Assembly: GCF_019703875.1 (NCBI RefSeq)
Contig: NZ_AP024110.1
Coordinates: forward strand, 620,001 to 684,000
Source: Methyloradius palustris
Lineage (GTDB): Bacteria > Pseudomonadota > Gammaproteobacteria > Burkholderiales > Methylophilaceae
DNA: 64,000 nt
Reading direction: 5' to 3'
A model generated the notes under the pieces. It saw nothing but the letters and a program-made list of their open reading frames with translations, had not been told where the DNA came from and did no database searches. The position numbers and the translations under genes were made by a program. Below, piece by piece: positions 32,579 to 42,526 of the stretch; position 1 is the first letter of the stretch; each line of letters starts with the position of its first letter.

Positions 32579-33604
32579 TTAATTCTTCAATTTTAAATTG
32601 CTAGATGATTCATACTTCTTTCTTTGTTGCTCAATATTATATTGAACAACAAGATCTTTATGATGTTCACGAAAGTATTGAGCCATAGCTATATCTTTTA
32701 GCCCACCAGCAACTTGTTTTTGTTCCATTTCAACTTGGATTTGCATTTCAAGCACATTGGCAGTTTCTTGTTCTAACTCCAGCATCAATTGATTAAGCTC
32801 ATCAGTTTGTATATTCAAATCTTCATTCTTTTTTCTTGTTTTTCTAATTGCTTTAGCTAATTGTCGTGTTACTTGTTTTCTTATTTTCCATTCAGTCCTC
32901 GTTAATCTTTGGACCTTCGGTCCAAGTCTGTCAAAACCACAGTAAATACTAACAGTGTTAAAAAAGTCATCTTGGAATTTTCGCATTGCTATTTTGTATG
33001 CTGATACCTGCTCTTTTTTTATAACAGGTCTGTTTTCTGCTTTTGCTTCTTTTTCTAATCTAATATTTTCAGCGAAGCCAGGATGCATTTCAGGGGTTGA
33101 AGCAATACGATTTTTATTAACTACATAAAAATGTAGGTGTGGATATTCCTCATCAGTATGTTCTAAAACACACAACAAGTTATCACCCCACTTATTTTTC
33201 ATAAACTCAATAGATTGATCCTTAAACATTATGTAATTTTGTTTATCGTCACTATCCCAATTGTTTGCTAATCTTGGTTTTGGATAGGAAACTACCCCAG
33301 CAAGTAAAATATTTTTATCAGATTTTATTTTTCTACCTAAGCTATCTTTTTCATTTTCTACTTGAGCTAGAATTTCCTTATAGTGATCATCAAGACTAAG
33401 ATTATTTTGACTATACAAATATGTTGGTGGGGCAGGGCTGTAGCCATCAGCCATGATATGGGAAGTAAAACCATTCGTTCTAATGGCTTCATTTATTACA
33501 CCGACAGTGCTAGTTTTTCTGGCTTTACTACTCTGAATTATTGCACCTGTTCTTGAATACAATTCCAAATGCATGAATTGACTTTTTTGTTCTTTTTTTG
33601 CCAT
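32579..33604 (-). CDS. MobV-type relaxase (plasmid recombination/mobilization)
   Basis: 341 residues. The central EHTDEEYPHLHFYVVNKNR (about residues 147-166) is the metal-binding histidine motif of MobV/Pre relaxases. An N-terminal Arg/Ser/Lys-rich start and a long basic coiled-coil region (QVTRQLAKAIRKTRKKNEDL ... LEQETANVLEMQIQVEMEQKQV) follow, as in that family. The protein nicks DNA at oriT to start conjugal transfer with help from another element. It is shorter than many MobV proteins (400-500). The likely oriT lies just upstream, at 33,605-33,925. Confidence 0.78.
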   Translation of the reverse strand: MAKKEQKSQFMHLELYSRTGAIIQSSKARKTSTVGVINEAIRTNGFTSHIMADGYSPAPPTYLYSQNNLSLDDHYKEILAQVENEKDSLGRKIKSDKNILLAGVVSYPKPRLANNWDSDDKQNYIMFKDQSIEFMKNKWGDNLLCVLEHTDEEYPHLHFYVVNKNRIASTPEMHPGFAENIRLEKEAKAENRPVIKKEQVSAYKIAMRKFQDDFFNTVSIYCGFDRLGPKVQRLTRTEWKIRKQVTRQLAKAIRKTRKKNEDLNIQTDELNQLMLELEQETANVLEMQIQVEMEQKQVAGGLKDIAMAQYFREHHKDLVVQYNIEQQRKKYESSSNLKLKN

Positions 33605-33925
33605 ACATAATTTCTCCTGCTCTATATAGTTATCGCAGAAATTTTGGCAAAGTCAACTTACCCCTAGCGGGGTTAGCTGTATGAGATAGTTTTGTTTTTT
33701 ATTTTCTGGGGGTATGTGTGTAATTGATACCTCTAGGTACAGACTAGGGGTATCTACGATACCCACATTCCAAAACTTCGTTTTTCCATTCAGCCTGCCA
33801 AAGAGGTGGCTATGCCCCTCTTATGGAATCTCCCCAAACCTTGGGATTACATCCCAAACCCTGTGCATCAAAAATAAAAAAAACCAGCATAGGGCTGGTT
33901 TGTTTTTTTCTGACGATGAATTGTA
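33605..33925. other. Inverted-repeat-rich region, oriT candidate
   Basis: 320 non-coding bases between relaxase and integrase contain four small palindromes. ACCCC-TAGC-GGGGT is at 33660-33673. GATACCTCTAG at 33726-33736 pairs with CTAGGGGTATC at 33744-33754 (one G-U). The last seven bases of that repeat pair alternatively with GATACCC at 33758-33764. TTGGGAT-TAC-ATCCCAA is at 33841-33857. Adjacency to the relaxase gene and this repeat structure suggest the transfer origin. Confidence 0.5.
33881..33908. terminator. Bidirectional terminator behind the integrase
   Basis: AAACCAGC at 33881-33888 pairs with GCTGGTTT at 33894-33901. Seven T follow on the + strand, and an eight-base T run follows on the - strand, which serves the integrase gene ending at 33926. 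Confidence 0.88.
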
Positions 33926-35167
33926 TTAGGGATTGTATTTAATCATTTCCAAAATTTTATTCTGGACTGGATTAACTAGGGTAGCTAAATCCTGAATACT
34001 ATATTCGTTTGCATAGGTGGTTTCATTCACATTGTCCAACTCATGCCCAAGCATCTGGCATCTTGCTTCTATTTGAACCTTGTTAGTTTTTAAAAAATTA
34101 TTAAAATATTTGCGAAGGGAATGGAATACCAAGCCTTCCCTCATCACACCTATTTTTCCCATATGTCGTTTAAATTTTTGACTAACAGCATTACCAGAAC
34201 CTTTACCTAATCTCTCAATATATTTAAAAGCTTTCCCCTTGGCTGGCAGGAAATTCTGAAGTTCATCATATATAGTTTGAGGAATAGGAACAGTGCGAAT
34301 TCCAGCAACGGTTTTAGAATCAATAATATTAAGATGAGGAACAGGTTCAGCTTTAATTTGTGAAACCTGCAAAGAAGTAATTTCAGATATACGACAACCA
34401 CTAATCAATCCAAGCAATATGCAATAGTAGAAATCTGGGTCTTTATCTTTATGTTGTTTAATAAGATGTGGCAGAAAAATGGAGTGTATTTCTATATCTT
34501 CAAAAATGGCATAACCTGATTTATCCCTATCTTTCTTGCTCATCAACTTCCTGCCTAGGGCAGGGTTGGCCTCAAAGTAATATTTTTGTGTAATAGCAAA
34601 ACTAAATATGGCACTTAGATTCCCAATTTTATTATCTATGGTTCTGGTGTCATTAATTTTGGCAAGGTGTTCTTGGTAGCGGGTAATATCACTGCCACCA
34701 ATTTCATGGATATAAGGGTTGCCCAGGAAGCCTGAAAACTCACTAGCTGCTTTTTTGTATGCTTGTGCAGTGGCAGGTTTCAATTGTTTCTTCAAATCAA
34801 ATAGTTTTTCTACCAGTTCAGATAGTTTTAAACTTATTTTAGGAATTTCCCTATGCACCTGTGTTGATGGGGGTTGGGAGCTTGTGGGTTTTAATAAACC
34901 AAGTGTGCCAAGCTTATCTAATGCCCCCATCATATTTTGATAGTCTTCCGGCCCATCAGACTGATAGATGCCATTTTGAATATCAATATTAAAGGTTCTT
35001 AATTTCTTGGGATCAAGTGCCATATCAACTGCCGTAAGAATGGACAATGCCCTGATTCTAGCAGTATGTTTGCAATTTGTATGAAGGGATTTTTTGAACT
35101 GCCTTCCAGCAATTCTGGTGTGGATATAGTAGCTATTTCCACGAAGGTAAACGGGTATCTTGAGCAT
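33926..35167 (-). CDS. int: Tyrosine site-specific integrase
   Basis: 413 residues. An N-terminal arm-binding part (NSYYIHTRIAGRQFKKSLHTNCK), a SAM-like core-binding domain (about 115-210), and a catalytic domain with GCRISEITSL (first Arg), HSLRKYF (His-xx-Arg), LGHELDN, and the nucleophile in ETTYANEY. It integrates the element at the 3' end of tRNA-Ser, which begins 80 bases upstream of its start. Its ATG-proximal position beside the att site is usual for such elements. Confidence 0.93.
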   Translation of the reverse strand: MLKIPVYLRGNSYYIHTRIAGRQFKKSLHTNCKHTARIRALSILTAVDMALDPKKLRTFNIDIQNGIYQSDGPEDYQNMMGALDKLGTLGLLKPTSSQPPSTQVHREIPKISLKLSELVEKLFDLKKQLKPATAQAYKKAASEFSGFLGNPYIHEIGGSDITRYQEHLAKINDTRTIDNKIGNLSAIFSFAITQKYYFEANPALGRKLMSKKDRDKSGYAIFEDIEIHSIFLPHLIKQHKDKDPDFYYCILLGLISGCRISEITSLQVSQIKAEPVPHLNIIDSKTVAGIRTVPIPQTIYDELQNFLPAKGKAFKYIERLGKGSGNAVSQKFKRHMGKIGVMREGLVFHSLRKYFNNFLKTNKVQIEARCQMLGHELDNVNETTYANEYSIQDLATLVNPVQNKILEMIKYNP

Positions 35168-35245
35168 TTTTTTGTTACCAAAAATGCTACCAATTTCGAT
35201 ACTACATTTATTGAGAAACCCATTGGGTATGGGCTTCTAAAGTGT

Positions 35246-35263
35246 TTGGCGGAGAACGAGGGA
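35246..35263. repeat. tRNA-proximal attachment site (att)
   Basis: TTGGCGGAGAACGAGGGA, comprising the 3' end of tRNA-Ser plus one flanking base; identical to 28617-28634. Confidence 0.9.
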
Positions 35264-35340
35264 TTCGAACCCTCGATACAGGTTTAAGCCCGTATGCTTC
35301 CTTAGCAGGGAAGTGCCTTCGACCACTCGGCCAGCTCTCC
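35247..35340 (-). tRNA. tRNA-Ser(GCU)
   Basis: 94 nt with encoded CCA and the long variable arm of class II tRNAs. The acceptor GGAGAGC pairs with GTTCTCC, in which one pair is G-U. The anticodon arm is CTTCC-CTGCTAA-GGAAG with anticodon GCT. It is the integration target of the element. Confidence 0.97.
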
Positions 35341-35429
35341 GTTTTTAACTTGTACAGCGGGCGTAACAATACTTGATTACGCCTTAAAAATCAATGTAAG
35401 TCTGTGCTTATCTTTGCTATCCGGCCTTT

Positions 35430-36656
35430 TTAGGCTTCTTCTAGCTCGAACGCTTTATGCAACACGCGGACGGCTAACTCCATATATTTCTCGTCAATCA
35501 CGACTGCAATTTTGATTTCAGAGGTGGAGATCATCTGGATATTGATGCCTTCTTCAGCGAGTGTGCGGAACATCTGACTGGCTACGCCAACATGCGAGCG
35601 CATGCCAACGCCAACGATGGAAACTTTGGCGATTTTGTCGTCACCTGAAATCTCGCGTGCGCCAATGTGGCCTTGCACTTTGTCTCTGAGAATATCGAGT
35701 GCCTTGTTCAGTTCATTTTTGTGAACGGTAAAGGTGAAGTCTGTGGTGCCGTCAGCGCCTGTATTCTGGATGATGATGTCCACATCAATGTTGGCATCGG
35801 CAATTGGGCCCAAGATTTGGTAAGCAATGCCTGGGCGGTCTGGCACGCCTAATACGGTGATTTTGGCTTCGTCGCGGTTGAAGGCGATGCCGGAGATGAT
35901 GGGTTGTTCCATGTTGTCATTTTCCTCAAATGTAATCAGTGTGCCTTCGCCTTCTTCTTCAAAGCTTGAGAGCACACGCAGTTTGACTTTGTATTTGCCT
36001 GCAAACTCTACTGAGCGGATTTGCAGTACCTTTGAGCCTTGGCTGGCGAGTTCCAGCATCTCTTCAAAGGTAATGGATTTCAGACGGCGCGCGTTCGGTT
36101 CCACACGAGGGTCGGTGGTGTATACGCCATCCACATCGGTATAAATCTGGCATTCATCAGCTTTCAGTGCCGCTGCCAAGGCAACGCCAGTGGTATCTGA
36201 GCCACCACGGCCAAGGGTGGTGATATTACCTTGCTCATCCACACCTTGAAAGCCTGCTACCACAACCACATTGCCAGCATTCAAATCGGCACGGATGCGT
36301 TCTTCATCAATATGCAGGATGCGCGCTTTGGTGAACGCGCTATCGGTCACGATGCGAACTTGTGCACCTGTGTAGCTCTTGGCTTTAATGCCCAAATCCA
36401 TCAGGGCCAATGCAGTCAAGCCAATGGTGACTTGCTCGCCTGTAGAAACCATCACATCCAGTTCACGTGGATCAGGATTCGGCATGATTTCTTTAGCCAG
36501 TGCGATCAGGCGATTGGTCTCGCCAGACATGGCTGAAACCACGACGACGATTTGATGGCCTAATGCTTTATAACGCGCCACGCGACGCGCAAGATTGCGG
36601 ATGCGATCTGGGTTGGCGACTGAAGTGCCGCCGTATTTTTGTACGATAAGTGCCAT
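35430..36656 (-). CDS. lysC: Aspartate kinase
   Basis: 408 residues; phosphorylates aspartate, the first step to lysine, methionine and threonine. The kinase domain opens with VQKYGGTSVANPDRI and contains VAGFQGVDEQGNITTLGRGGSDTTGVALA. Two ACT domains at the C-terminus (about 265-400) bind the regulating amino acids. Length is that of the alpha/beta type without homoserine dehydrogenase. No lysine riboswitch fits in the 46-bp gap to alaS, so it probably shares the upstream transcript. Confidence 0.95.
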   Translation of the reverse strand: MALIVQKYGGTSVANPDRIRNLARRVARYKALGHQIVVVVSAMSGETNRLIALAKEIMPNPDPRELDVMVSTGEQVTIGLTALALMDLGIKAKSYTGAQVRIVTDSAFTKARILHIDEERIRADLNAGNVVVVAGFQGVDEQGNITTLGRGGSDTTGVALAAALKADECQIYTDVDGVYTTDPRVEPNARRLKSITFEEMLELASQGSKVLQIRSVEFAGKYKVKLRVLSSFEEEGEGTLITFEENDNMEQPIISGIAFNRDEAKITVLGVPDRPGIAYQILGPIADANIDVDIIIQNTGADGTTDFTFTVHKNELNKALDILRDKVQGHIGAREISGDDKIAKVSIVGVGMRSHVGVASQMFRTLAEEGINIQMISTSEIKIAVVIDEKYMELAVRVLHKAFELEEA

Positions 36657-36702
36657 ATGTTTTAGCTATTGTGGTTGGGTAAATATTGGTTTGAAAAGTG
36701 CC

Positions 36703-39339
36703 TTAGCCAAGCTTTTGCTTAACCCAGTCGGTGACGTTGTTTAGTGCTTGAGGTAACTGGCTGGCATCGGTGCCACCTGCCATAGCCATGTCTGGCTTAC
36801 CTCCGCCTTTGCCCCCTACTTGGTTGGCAACAAAGTTGACCAAATCACCAGCTTTGATCTTGGCGATCAGGTCAGGGGTTACACCTGCAGCCAGGCTGAC
36901 TTTGCCATCGCTGACAGCAGCCAGCACGATGGCGGCGGATTTCAGTTTGTCTTTCAGCTTGTCCATGGTTTCGCGCAGGGCGTTTGCATCAGCACCTTCA
37001 AGCGTGGCAGCCAATACTTTTACGCCGCCTATTTCCACGGCTTGTGCAGCCAGGTCATCACCTTGTGATGAAGCCAGTTTTGATTTTAGGCGAGCCAGTT
37101 CTTTTTCGAGAGTTTTGACGTTATCCAATATCTGCGTGAGCTTAGTTGGTAATTCATATGCAGGTGCCTTGATCTCACGGGCCGCTAAATTGAGCAGGGC
37201 TTCTTGCGACTGCACCAGTTTCAGTGCGCCTTCACCAGTAGTGGCCTCCAGGCGTCGTACACCAGCGGCAACACCGCTTTCAGCAATGATCTTGAAAAAG
37301 CCTATATCACCCGTGCGCCTTACGTGTGTACCGCCACACAGCTCACGGCTGGTACCGATATCCAGTACGCGGACTTCATCGCCATATTTCTCGCCAAACA
37401 GCATCATAGCGCCTGTTTTCTGTGCAGATTCAATATCCATCACGCGCGCTTGTGTTGGCGTATTTTCAAGGATTTCGGCATTGACGATAGATTCTATGCG
37501 CTGAATTTCAGCATCGGTCACGGGTGCATTGTGCACGAAGTCAAAGCGGGTTTTTTCAGTATCTACCAGAGAGCCTTTTTGCTGCACATGCTCGCCCAGT
37601 ACTTCGCGCAATGCCTTATGCATGATATGGGTCACAGAGTGGTTACGCATCGTGGCTTTTCGCGCCGTGATATTGACGCGTGCGCTGAGTACGTCACCCA
37701 CAGCCAGTTTGCCAGTTTTCAGGACGCCATGGTGACCGAATACGCTGGCTTGTATCTTCAAGGTGTCTTCCACAGCAAAGATGCCGTCGCTACTGCGCAA
37801 CTCACCACTGTCACCAATCTGGCCGCCAGATTCAGCGTAGAAAGGGGTAATGTCCAGTACAACTACGCCCAAGTCACCTTCACTCAGGCTCTCAACTGCT
37901 GTGTCTTCTTTATATAGGGCCAGTACCTTGGCGCTGGTTTCATGTTTTTCATAGCCGTGGAAGCTGGTGGCAATGCCATCGTATTCCAGATTTGTGGCCA
38001 TCTTGAATTTGCCAGCGGCACGTGCCTGATCCTTCTGGCGCCTCATAGCGGCGTCGAAGGCAGCTGAATCGACAGCTACATTGCGTTCACGGCCGATATC
38101 CGCAGTTAGGTCGAGTGGAAAGCCGAAGGTGTCATGTAACTTGAATGCTAAATCACCATTGAATAAGGTATTGCCAGCCTTTTCCATAGAGGCAAGTTCT
38201 GTTTCAAGGATTTCCATACCGTTCTCGATAGTCTCGAAGAAACGGTCTTCTTCCTGTTTGAGAATATCGGCAATACGTTTTTGCTCGCTGATTAGCTCTG
38301 GATAGGCATCGCCCATCTCAGCTACTAAATCTGGCAGTATTTTGTGGAAGAATGCGCTACGAACACCTAACTTGTAGCCATGACGGATAGCGCGGCGGAT
38401 GATGCGGCGCAGCACATAGCCACGGCCTTCGTTGCCAGGAATGACGCCATCTGCAATCAGGAATGAGCAGGCGCGAATGTGGTCGGCCAGTACTTTAAGT
38501 GAGGGGCTATCTAAATCTGTCGTTTTCGTTTCACGTGCAGCGGCTGCAATCAGTGTTTGGAATAAATCGATTTCATAATTAGCATGTACGCCTTGCAGCA
38601 CGGCAGAGATGCGCTCCAAGCCCATGCCCGTATCAACCGACGGCTTCGGTAGCGGATGCATCACGCCAGCTTCATCGCGATTGAATTGCATGAACACGTT
38701 ATTCCAGATTTCGATGAAGCGATCGCCATCTTCATCTGCACTACCTGGAGGGCCGCCCCAGATGTGGTCGCCATGGTCATAGAAAATCTCGGTACATGGG
38801 CCGCATGGGCCGGTATCGCCCATCATCCAGAAATTGTCTGAAGCGAAGCGCGCGCCTTTGTTATCGCCAATGCGGATGACTTTATTGGCAGGGACACCCA
38901 TCTCTTTGGTCCAGATGTCATAGGCTTCGTCATCTTCGGCATAGACGGTGACCAGCAGTTTTTCTTTGGGTAGCTTGTAAACTTCAGTCAGTAACTCCCA
39001 AGCAAAGCTAATGGCATCGCGCTTGAAGTAATCGCCAAAGCTGAAATTGCCCAGCATCTCAAAGAACGTGTGATGGCGTGCGGTGTAGCCTACGTTTTCC
39101 AGGTCATTGTGCTTGCCGCCAGCGCGTACGCATTTCTGGCTGGTAGTGGCACGGGTGTAAGGACGTTTGTCAAAGCCGAGGAATACGTCCTTGAACTGGT
39201 TCATGCCAGCATTGGTAAAGAGCAGGGTAGGGTCGCCATGCGGCACCAGCGAACTGGATGCAACAATCTGGTGGCCTTTAGAGGCGAAGAAATCCAGGAA
39301 AGTCTGGCGTATGGCTTTACTGCTTGGTTTGTTGTTCAT
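36703..39339 (-). CDS. alaS: Alanyl-tRNA synthetase
   Basis: 878 residues, full length. The catalytic domain begins [16 protein letters not shown] and includes [33 protein letters not shown]. The editing domain has the zinc-type motif [24 protein letters not shown] and [17 protein letters not shown]. The C-terminal DHHA1 domain ends in [12 protein letters not shown]. Gene order recA-recX-alaS is widespread in proteobacteria. Confidence 0.97.
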   Translation of the reverse strand: MNNKPSSKAIRQTFLDFFASKGHQIVASSSLVPHGDPTLLFTNAGMNQFKDVFLGFDKRPYTRATTSQKCVRAGGKHNDLENVGYTARHHTFFEMLGNFSFGDYFKRDAISFAWELLTEVYKLPKEKLLVTVYAEDDEAYDIWTKEMGVPANKVIRIGDNKGARFASDNFWMMGDTGPCGPCTEIFYDHGDHIWGGPPGSADEDGDRFIEIWNNVFMQFNRDEAGVMHPLPKPSVDTGMGLERISAVLQGVHANYEIDLFQTLIAAAARETKTTDLDSPSLKVLADHIRACSFLIADGVIPGNEGRGYVLRRIIRRAIRHGYKLGVRSAFFHKILPDLVAEMGDAYPELISEQKRIADILKQEEDRFFETIENGMEILETELASMEKAGNTLFNGDLAFKLHDTFGFPLDLTADIGRERNVAVDSAAFDAAMRRQKDQARAAGKFKMATNLEYDGIATSFHGYEKHETSAKVLALYKEDTAVESLSEGDLGVVVLDITPFYAESGGQIGDSGELRSSDGIFAVEDTLKIQASVFGHHGVLKTGKLAVGDVLSARVNITARKATMRNHSVTHIMHKALREVLGEHVQQKGSLVDTEKTRFDFVHNAPVTDAEIQRIESIVNAEILENTPTQARVMDIESAQKTGAMMLFGEKYGDEVRVLDIGTSRELCGGTHVRRTGDIGFFKIIAESGVAAGVRRLEATTGEGALKLVQSQEALLNLAAREIKAPAYELPTKLTQILDNVKTLEKELARLKSKLASSQGDDLAAQAVEIGGVKVLAATLEGADANALRETMDKLKDKLKSAAIVLAAVSDGKVSLAAGVTPDLIAKIKAGDLVNFVANQVGGKGGGKPDMAMAGGTDASQLPQALNNVTDWVKQKLG

Positions 39340-39356
39340 TCACTGTCTTCAATGTG

Positions 39357-39893
39357 CTATTCTTCAATTTCTTGGTCTTCAATATTTCGGTTACTTGCTT
39401 TGTAAATCACGACTTTTTTAATGATGTCGAAGCCAAAACCGCGGCTTTGCAGGAATCTCGCCTGTTTTGCCCATTCCTCGCGACTATTGGGTGGAGCATC
39501 ATATTTCTTGCGGTAGATGACCAGGGCATTAGCCAAGTCATTAGTTTTGACTTCCGCCATCGCTTTATCGACCAGCTCTTCACCTATGCCGTGTTCGCGT
39601 AACTCGTTGGCGATTCTCACGCTGCCGAATTTGCGTTGCCGGGCATGGACGATCTGCTCTGTATAACGTTCTTCGGACAGCCAGCCACGCGCTTTAAAGT
39701 CATCCAGTAGCACATTGACTGCTTCATAATGTGCTTCCAGGTCAGGCTCTACATCTTCTTCAGTTACGGGCAAATATGCCCGTAACTTCTGCTTCAACTC
39801 TTTGTATGAATATTCCCGCATCGCCAAGTAGCCCATGGCTTTTTCTCGCAGGCTAGGCTTGGTGCGGCGTGATTTCTTAGTCGGCGTCGTCAT
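39357..39893 (-). CDS. recX: RecX, modulator of RecA
   Basis: 178 residues made of the helical repeats of the RecX family ([63 protein letters not shown]). It binds RecA filaments and limits their activity. It overlaps the end of recA by 17 bases, giving translational coupling. Confidence 0.93.
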   Translation of the reverse strand: MTTPTKKSRRTKPSLREKAMGYLAMREYSYKELKQKLRAYLPVTEEDVEPDLEAHYEAVNVLLDDFKARGWLSEERYTEQIVHARQRKFGSVRIANELREHGIGEELVDKAMAEVKTNDLANALVIYRKKYDAPPNSREEWAKQARFLQSRGFGFDIIKKVVIYKASNRNIEDQEIEE

Positions 39894-40914
39894 CCGGGCC
39901 AGTGGTCTTTATGATGGCATCCAGGTTGCCCTTTGCATTGGCGCGGATTTTTGCGTCGATTTCGTTAGCGATTTCTGGATGCTCGCGCAGGTATTCACGG
40001 GCATTGTCTTTGCCTTGGCCGATTTTTTCGCCCTTGTAGCTATACCAGGCACCAGCTTTCTCAACCAGCTTGAGGTTGGCACCCATTTCAATGATTTCAC
40101 CTTCGCGAGAGATGCCTTCGCCATACAGAATATCGAATTCAGCCTGTTTGAATGGCGGTGCAACCTTGTTCTTGACGATTTTGACGCGTGTTTCAGAGCC
40201 AATCACTTCGTCACCTCTTTTCAAGGCACCCGTGCGGCGAATGTCCAAACGAACAGAAGCGTAGAACTTGAGCGCGTTACCGCCGGTAGTGGTTTCAGGA
40301 TTACCGAACATCACGCCGATCTTCATACGTATCTGGTTGATGAAAATGACCATGGTATTGGTGCGCTTGATGTTACCTGTCAGCTTGCGCAGCGCCTGGC
40401 TCATCAAACGGGCTTGCAGACCCATGTGTGAATCGCCCATTTCACCTTCGATTTCGGCTTTTGGTACCAAGGCGGCAACTGAGTCGATGACGACGATATC
40501 TACAGCACCTGATCGCACGAGTGAATCAGCGATTTCCAGTGCTTGCTCGCCAGTGTCTGGTTGTGAAATAAGTAGTTCAGAAACATTAACACCCAGTTTT
40601 TGTGCGTATTGTGGGTCTAGCGCATGCTCCGCATCAATAAAGGCTGCAGTACCGCCCAATTTTTGCATTTGAGCGATGACAGATAAAGTCAGCGTGGTTT
40701 TACCTGAAGATTCAGGGCCGTAGATTTCAATCACGCGGCCGCGTGGCAAGCCACCGATACCAAGGGCAATATCAAGACCCAGCGAGCCTGTGGAAACCGC
40801 TTGAACATCGCCCGCAATATCGGTATCGCCCATGCGCATGATGGAGCCTTTGCCGAATTGCTTTTCAATTTGCGACAGTGCGGCCGCCAGTGCTTTGCTT
40901 TTATTGTCGTCCAT
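39877..40914 (-). CDS. recA: RecA recombinase
   Basis: 345 residues. Walker [11 protein letters not shown], the [18 protein letters not shown] segment, loops [22 protein letters not shown] and [35 protein letters not shown], and an acidic C-terminal tail ending DDDAD. It carries out strand exchange and triggers SOS autocleavage of LexA. I looked for a canonical SOS box (CTGT-N8-ACAG) upstream and did not find a convincing one. Confidence 0.98.
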   Translation of the reverse strand: MDDNKSKALAAALSQIEKQFGKGSIMRMGDTDIAGDVQAVSTGSLGLDIALGIGGLPRGRVIEIYGPESSGKTTLTLSVIAQMQKLGGTAAFIDAEHALDPQYAQKLGVNVSELLISQPDTGEQALEIADSLVRSGAVDIVVIDSVAALVPKAEIEGEMGDSHMGLQARLMSQALRKLTGNIKRTNTMVIFINQIRMKIGVMFGNPETTTGGNALKFYASVRLDIRRTGALKRGDEVIGSETRVKIVKNKVAPPFKQAEFDILYGEGISREGEIIEMGANLKLVEKAGAWYSYKGEKIGQGKDNAREYLREHPEIANEIDAKIRANAKGNLDAIIKTTGPDDDAD

Positions 40915-41180
40915 TATTTGCCTTTGATTAAATACGCCATAAAGCCTGTAATTATTTCATAAATCAGTACTTAACGTAAGCAAGAACTGCACTTAATGCT
41001 GCCTGATGGGCGTTAACTTGATTACCAGAATATTGAACTCAATAGGGTACTGCGTCGTCTCAATCTATAACCTTTAAACTTGATACATAGTGTTACGAAA
41101 ATTATCTTAAAAATGTATCCGTTTGATTGCAGCATGCGTTATTGGATATACGGGGATTTATTGACCGATAGGAGATAATC

Positions 41181-41501
41181 ATGAAAATAATACGTTCGAT
41201 GTTAGTGGTAGCTGCAGTGGGTGTTGCTGGCATGTCTAGCGCATATGCCCATGATTCATTCAGTATAGGCTTGAACTTTGGCGCGCCGGCTTATTACGCC
41301 GCGCCACCAGTTCGCTATTACAGCGCACCGCCAGTGGTCTACGCACCACCACCTGCTGTGTACTATAGCGCACCGCCAGTTTATTACCGCCCAGCGCCTG
41401 CTGCCTACTTTAGATATGATGGTGGCCATTATTGGCACCATGATCGTGATGACTGGGGTCGTGGCGAATGGCGTGGTGGGCATGACCGTGGATGGCGTTA
41501 A
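41181..41501 (+). CDS. Secreted Tyr/Pro/Ala-rich repeat protein
   Basis: 106 residues: a Sec signal peptide (MKIIRSMLVVAAVGVAGMSSAYA), then imperfect repeats of the type YYSAPPVVYAPPPAV (about residues 38-80), and a His/Gly/Asp/Arg-rich tail (GGHYWHHDRDDWGRGEWRGGHDRGW). TAGGAGA precedes the ATG. Short proteins of this build are common in betaproteobacteria and may be envelope-associated or metal-binding; no function is known. Confidence 0.7.
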   Translation: MKIIRSMLVVAAVGVAGMSSAYAHDSFSIGLNFGAPAYYAAPPVRYYSAPPVVYAPPPAVYYSAPPVYYRPAPAAYFRYDGGHYWHHDRDDWGRGEWRGGHDRGWR

Positions 41502-41540
41502 TCGATATATAAAACAATAAGAATATTGAGGTGAAACAGA

Positions 41541-41572
41541 AGGCTCAGCCGTTTGACTGAGCCTTTATTTTT
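41541..41572. terminator. Bidirectional terminator
   Basis: AGGCTCAG at 41541-41548 pairs with CTGAGCCT at 41557-41564, followed by TTATTTTT on the + strand. It lies between the convergent secreted-repeat gene and pncC. Confidence 0.85.
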
Positions 41573-42059
41573 GCTGTAATAAGCTGGTCAAGCCATGCAG
41601 AGCAATGTTTGCAGATTGCTCACGGATTTGCTGGCGGTTACCGCTAAAATGTTCAGTTTGGCTAATAGTTGGTAAACCCAAGCCTACCCAGGCAAAGCAT
41701 ACGGTGCCTACAGGTTTATCTGGCGATCCACCTGTGGGGCCTGCAATACCAGTGATGGATGCAGCGATATTCACGCGTCCATTTCTTAGGCAGCCCAATG
41801 CCATTTCAATCGCAGTTTGTTCGCTGACTGCGCCATAGGCTTCTAAAGTTGTTATCGATACGCCCAATACCTCAACCTTTGCCTGGTTGCTATACGTCAC
41901 GTAGCCGCTATCGAACCATGCTGAACTGCCTGCAATCTCTGTAATCAGGCTGCTGCATAGGCCGCCCGTGCATGATTCAGCGAATGCCAGCATACGTTGT
42001 TCTGCTTTGAGCAACTTGCCAAGCTGGCTTGCTAGACTTAATAATGCATCGTCAGCCAT
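41565..42059 (-). CDS. pncC: Nicotinamide-nucleotide amidohydrolase (PncC/CinA C-terminal)
   Basis: 164 residues, only the C-terminal half of CinA. Conserved FAESCTGGLCSSLITEIAGSSAWFDSGYVTYSNQAK and SITGIAGPTGGSPDKPVGTVCFAW. It deamidates NMN and so recycles pyridine nucleotides. It overlaps pgpA by 22 bases, within a thiL-pgpA-pncC operon. Confidence 0.93.
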   Translation of the reverse strand: MADDALLSLASQLGKLLKAEQRMLAFAESCTGGLCSSLITEIAGSSAWFDSGYVTYSNQAKVEVLGVSITTLEAYGAVSEQTAIEMALGCLRNGRVNIAASITGIAGPTGGSPDKPVGTVCFAWVGLGLPTISQTEHFSGNRQQIREQSANIALHGLTSLLQQK

Positions 42060-42526
42060 AGCAGCGCTTTCAAGCTAATGATTGCGTAAATGGCCGCCAG
42101 CAAGTCATCAAACATCACACCAAACCCGCCTTTTAGTTTCTGGTCGCACAGGCGAATGGGGAATGGTTTCCAAACATCAAACAATCGAAATAGCAGGAAA
42201 GCGACTAGCCACCAAACCCATGAAAATGGGCTGAATTCGAGAACCAACATGAAGGCGACAATTTCATCCCACACAATACTGCCATGGTCTGATACGCCAA
42301 GGTTTTTACCAGCGATATGGCAAATGGGGATGCCAACCAGAAACAATAGGGCGATGATGGAGGAATGCAGAAACTCTGGCGCAGACATTAATAGAATAAA
42401 CAGCGGTGCGCCAACAACAGTACCAAATGTCCCCGGCGCTTTCGGGCTAAGCCCGCTACCAAAGCCAAGCGCTATGAAGTGGGCAGGGTGCTGGAATAGG
42501 AATTTCAGGTTAGGCGAAGTGGTCAA
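42038..42526 (-). CDS. pgpA: Phosphatidylglycerophosphatase A
   Basis: 162 residues. FGSGLSPKAPGTFGTVVGAPL near the N-terminus and HGSIVWDEIVAFML are hallmarks of PgpA, with LFRLFDVWKPFPIRLCDQKLKGGFGVMFDDLLAAIYA at the end. It dephosphorylates phosphatidylglycerol phosphate in the inner membrane. It overlaps thiL by 17 bases. Confidence 0.94.
   Translation of the reverse strand: MTTSPNLKFLFQHPAHFIALGFGSGLSPKAPGTFGTVVGAPLFILLMSAPEFLHSSIIALLFLVGIPICHIAGKNLGVSDHGSIVWDEIVAFMLVLEFSPFSWVWWLVAFLLFRLFDVWKPFPIRLCDQKLKGGFGVMFDDLLAAIYAIISLKALLWLTMHY

Larger units (their letters stand above)
28617..35263. mobile_element. 6.6-kb integrative mobilizable element in tRNA-Ser
   Basis: An 18-bp direct repeat (TTGGCGGAGAACGAGGGA) lies at 28617-28634 and at 35246-35263; the right copy is the 3' end of tRNA-Ser(GCU). 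Between them is conspicuously AT-rich DNA with a tyrosine integrase next to the tRNA end, a MobV-type relaxase, an oriT-like repeat region, an XRE regulator and cargo genes. There is no replication protein and no conjugation apparatus, so movement would need a helper element. The tRNA is left intact by the insertion. Confidence 0.88.

Noticed and set aside
33714..33929. 71-codon frame between relaxase and integrase
   Set aside because: The region is full of palindromes and is better explained as oriT plus terminator; the frame runs into the terminator hairpin.
36657..36702. Lysine riboswitch in front of lysC
   Set aside because: The gap to alaS is only 46 bp, too short for that structure.
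36770..37917. Two long + strand open frames inside alaS
   Set aside because: Both lie opposite the alanyl-tRNA synthetase gene, which explains the open frames; low-complexity, serine-rich or cysteine-rich translations with no domains.
40915..41180. LexA box upstream of recA
   Set aside because: CTGTAATTATTTCATAAATCAG looks superficially similar, but the spacing does not fit CTGT-N8-ACAG or the 20-bp palindrome.
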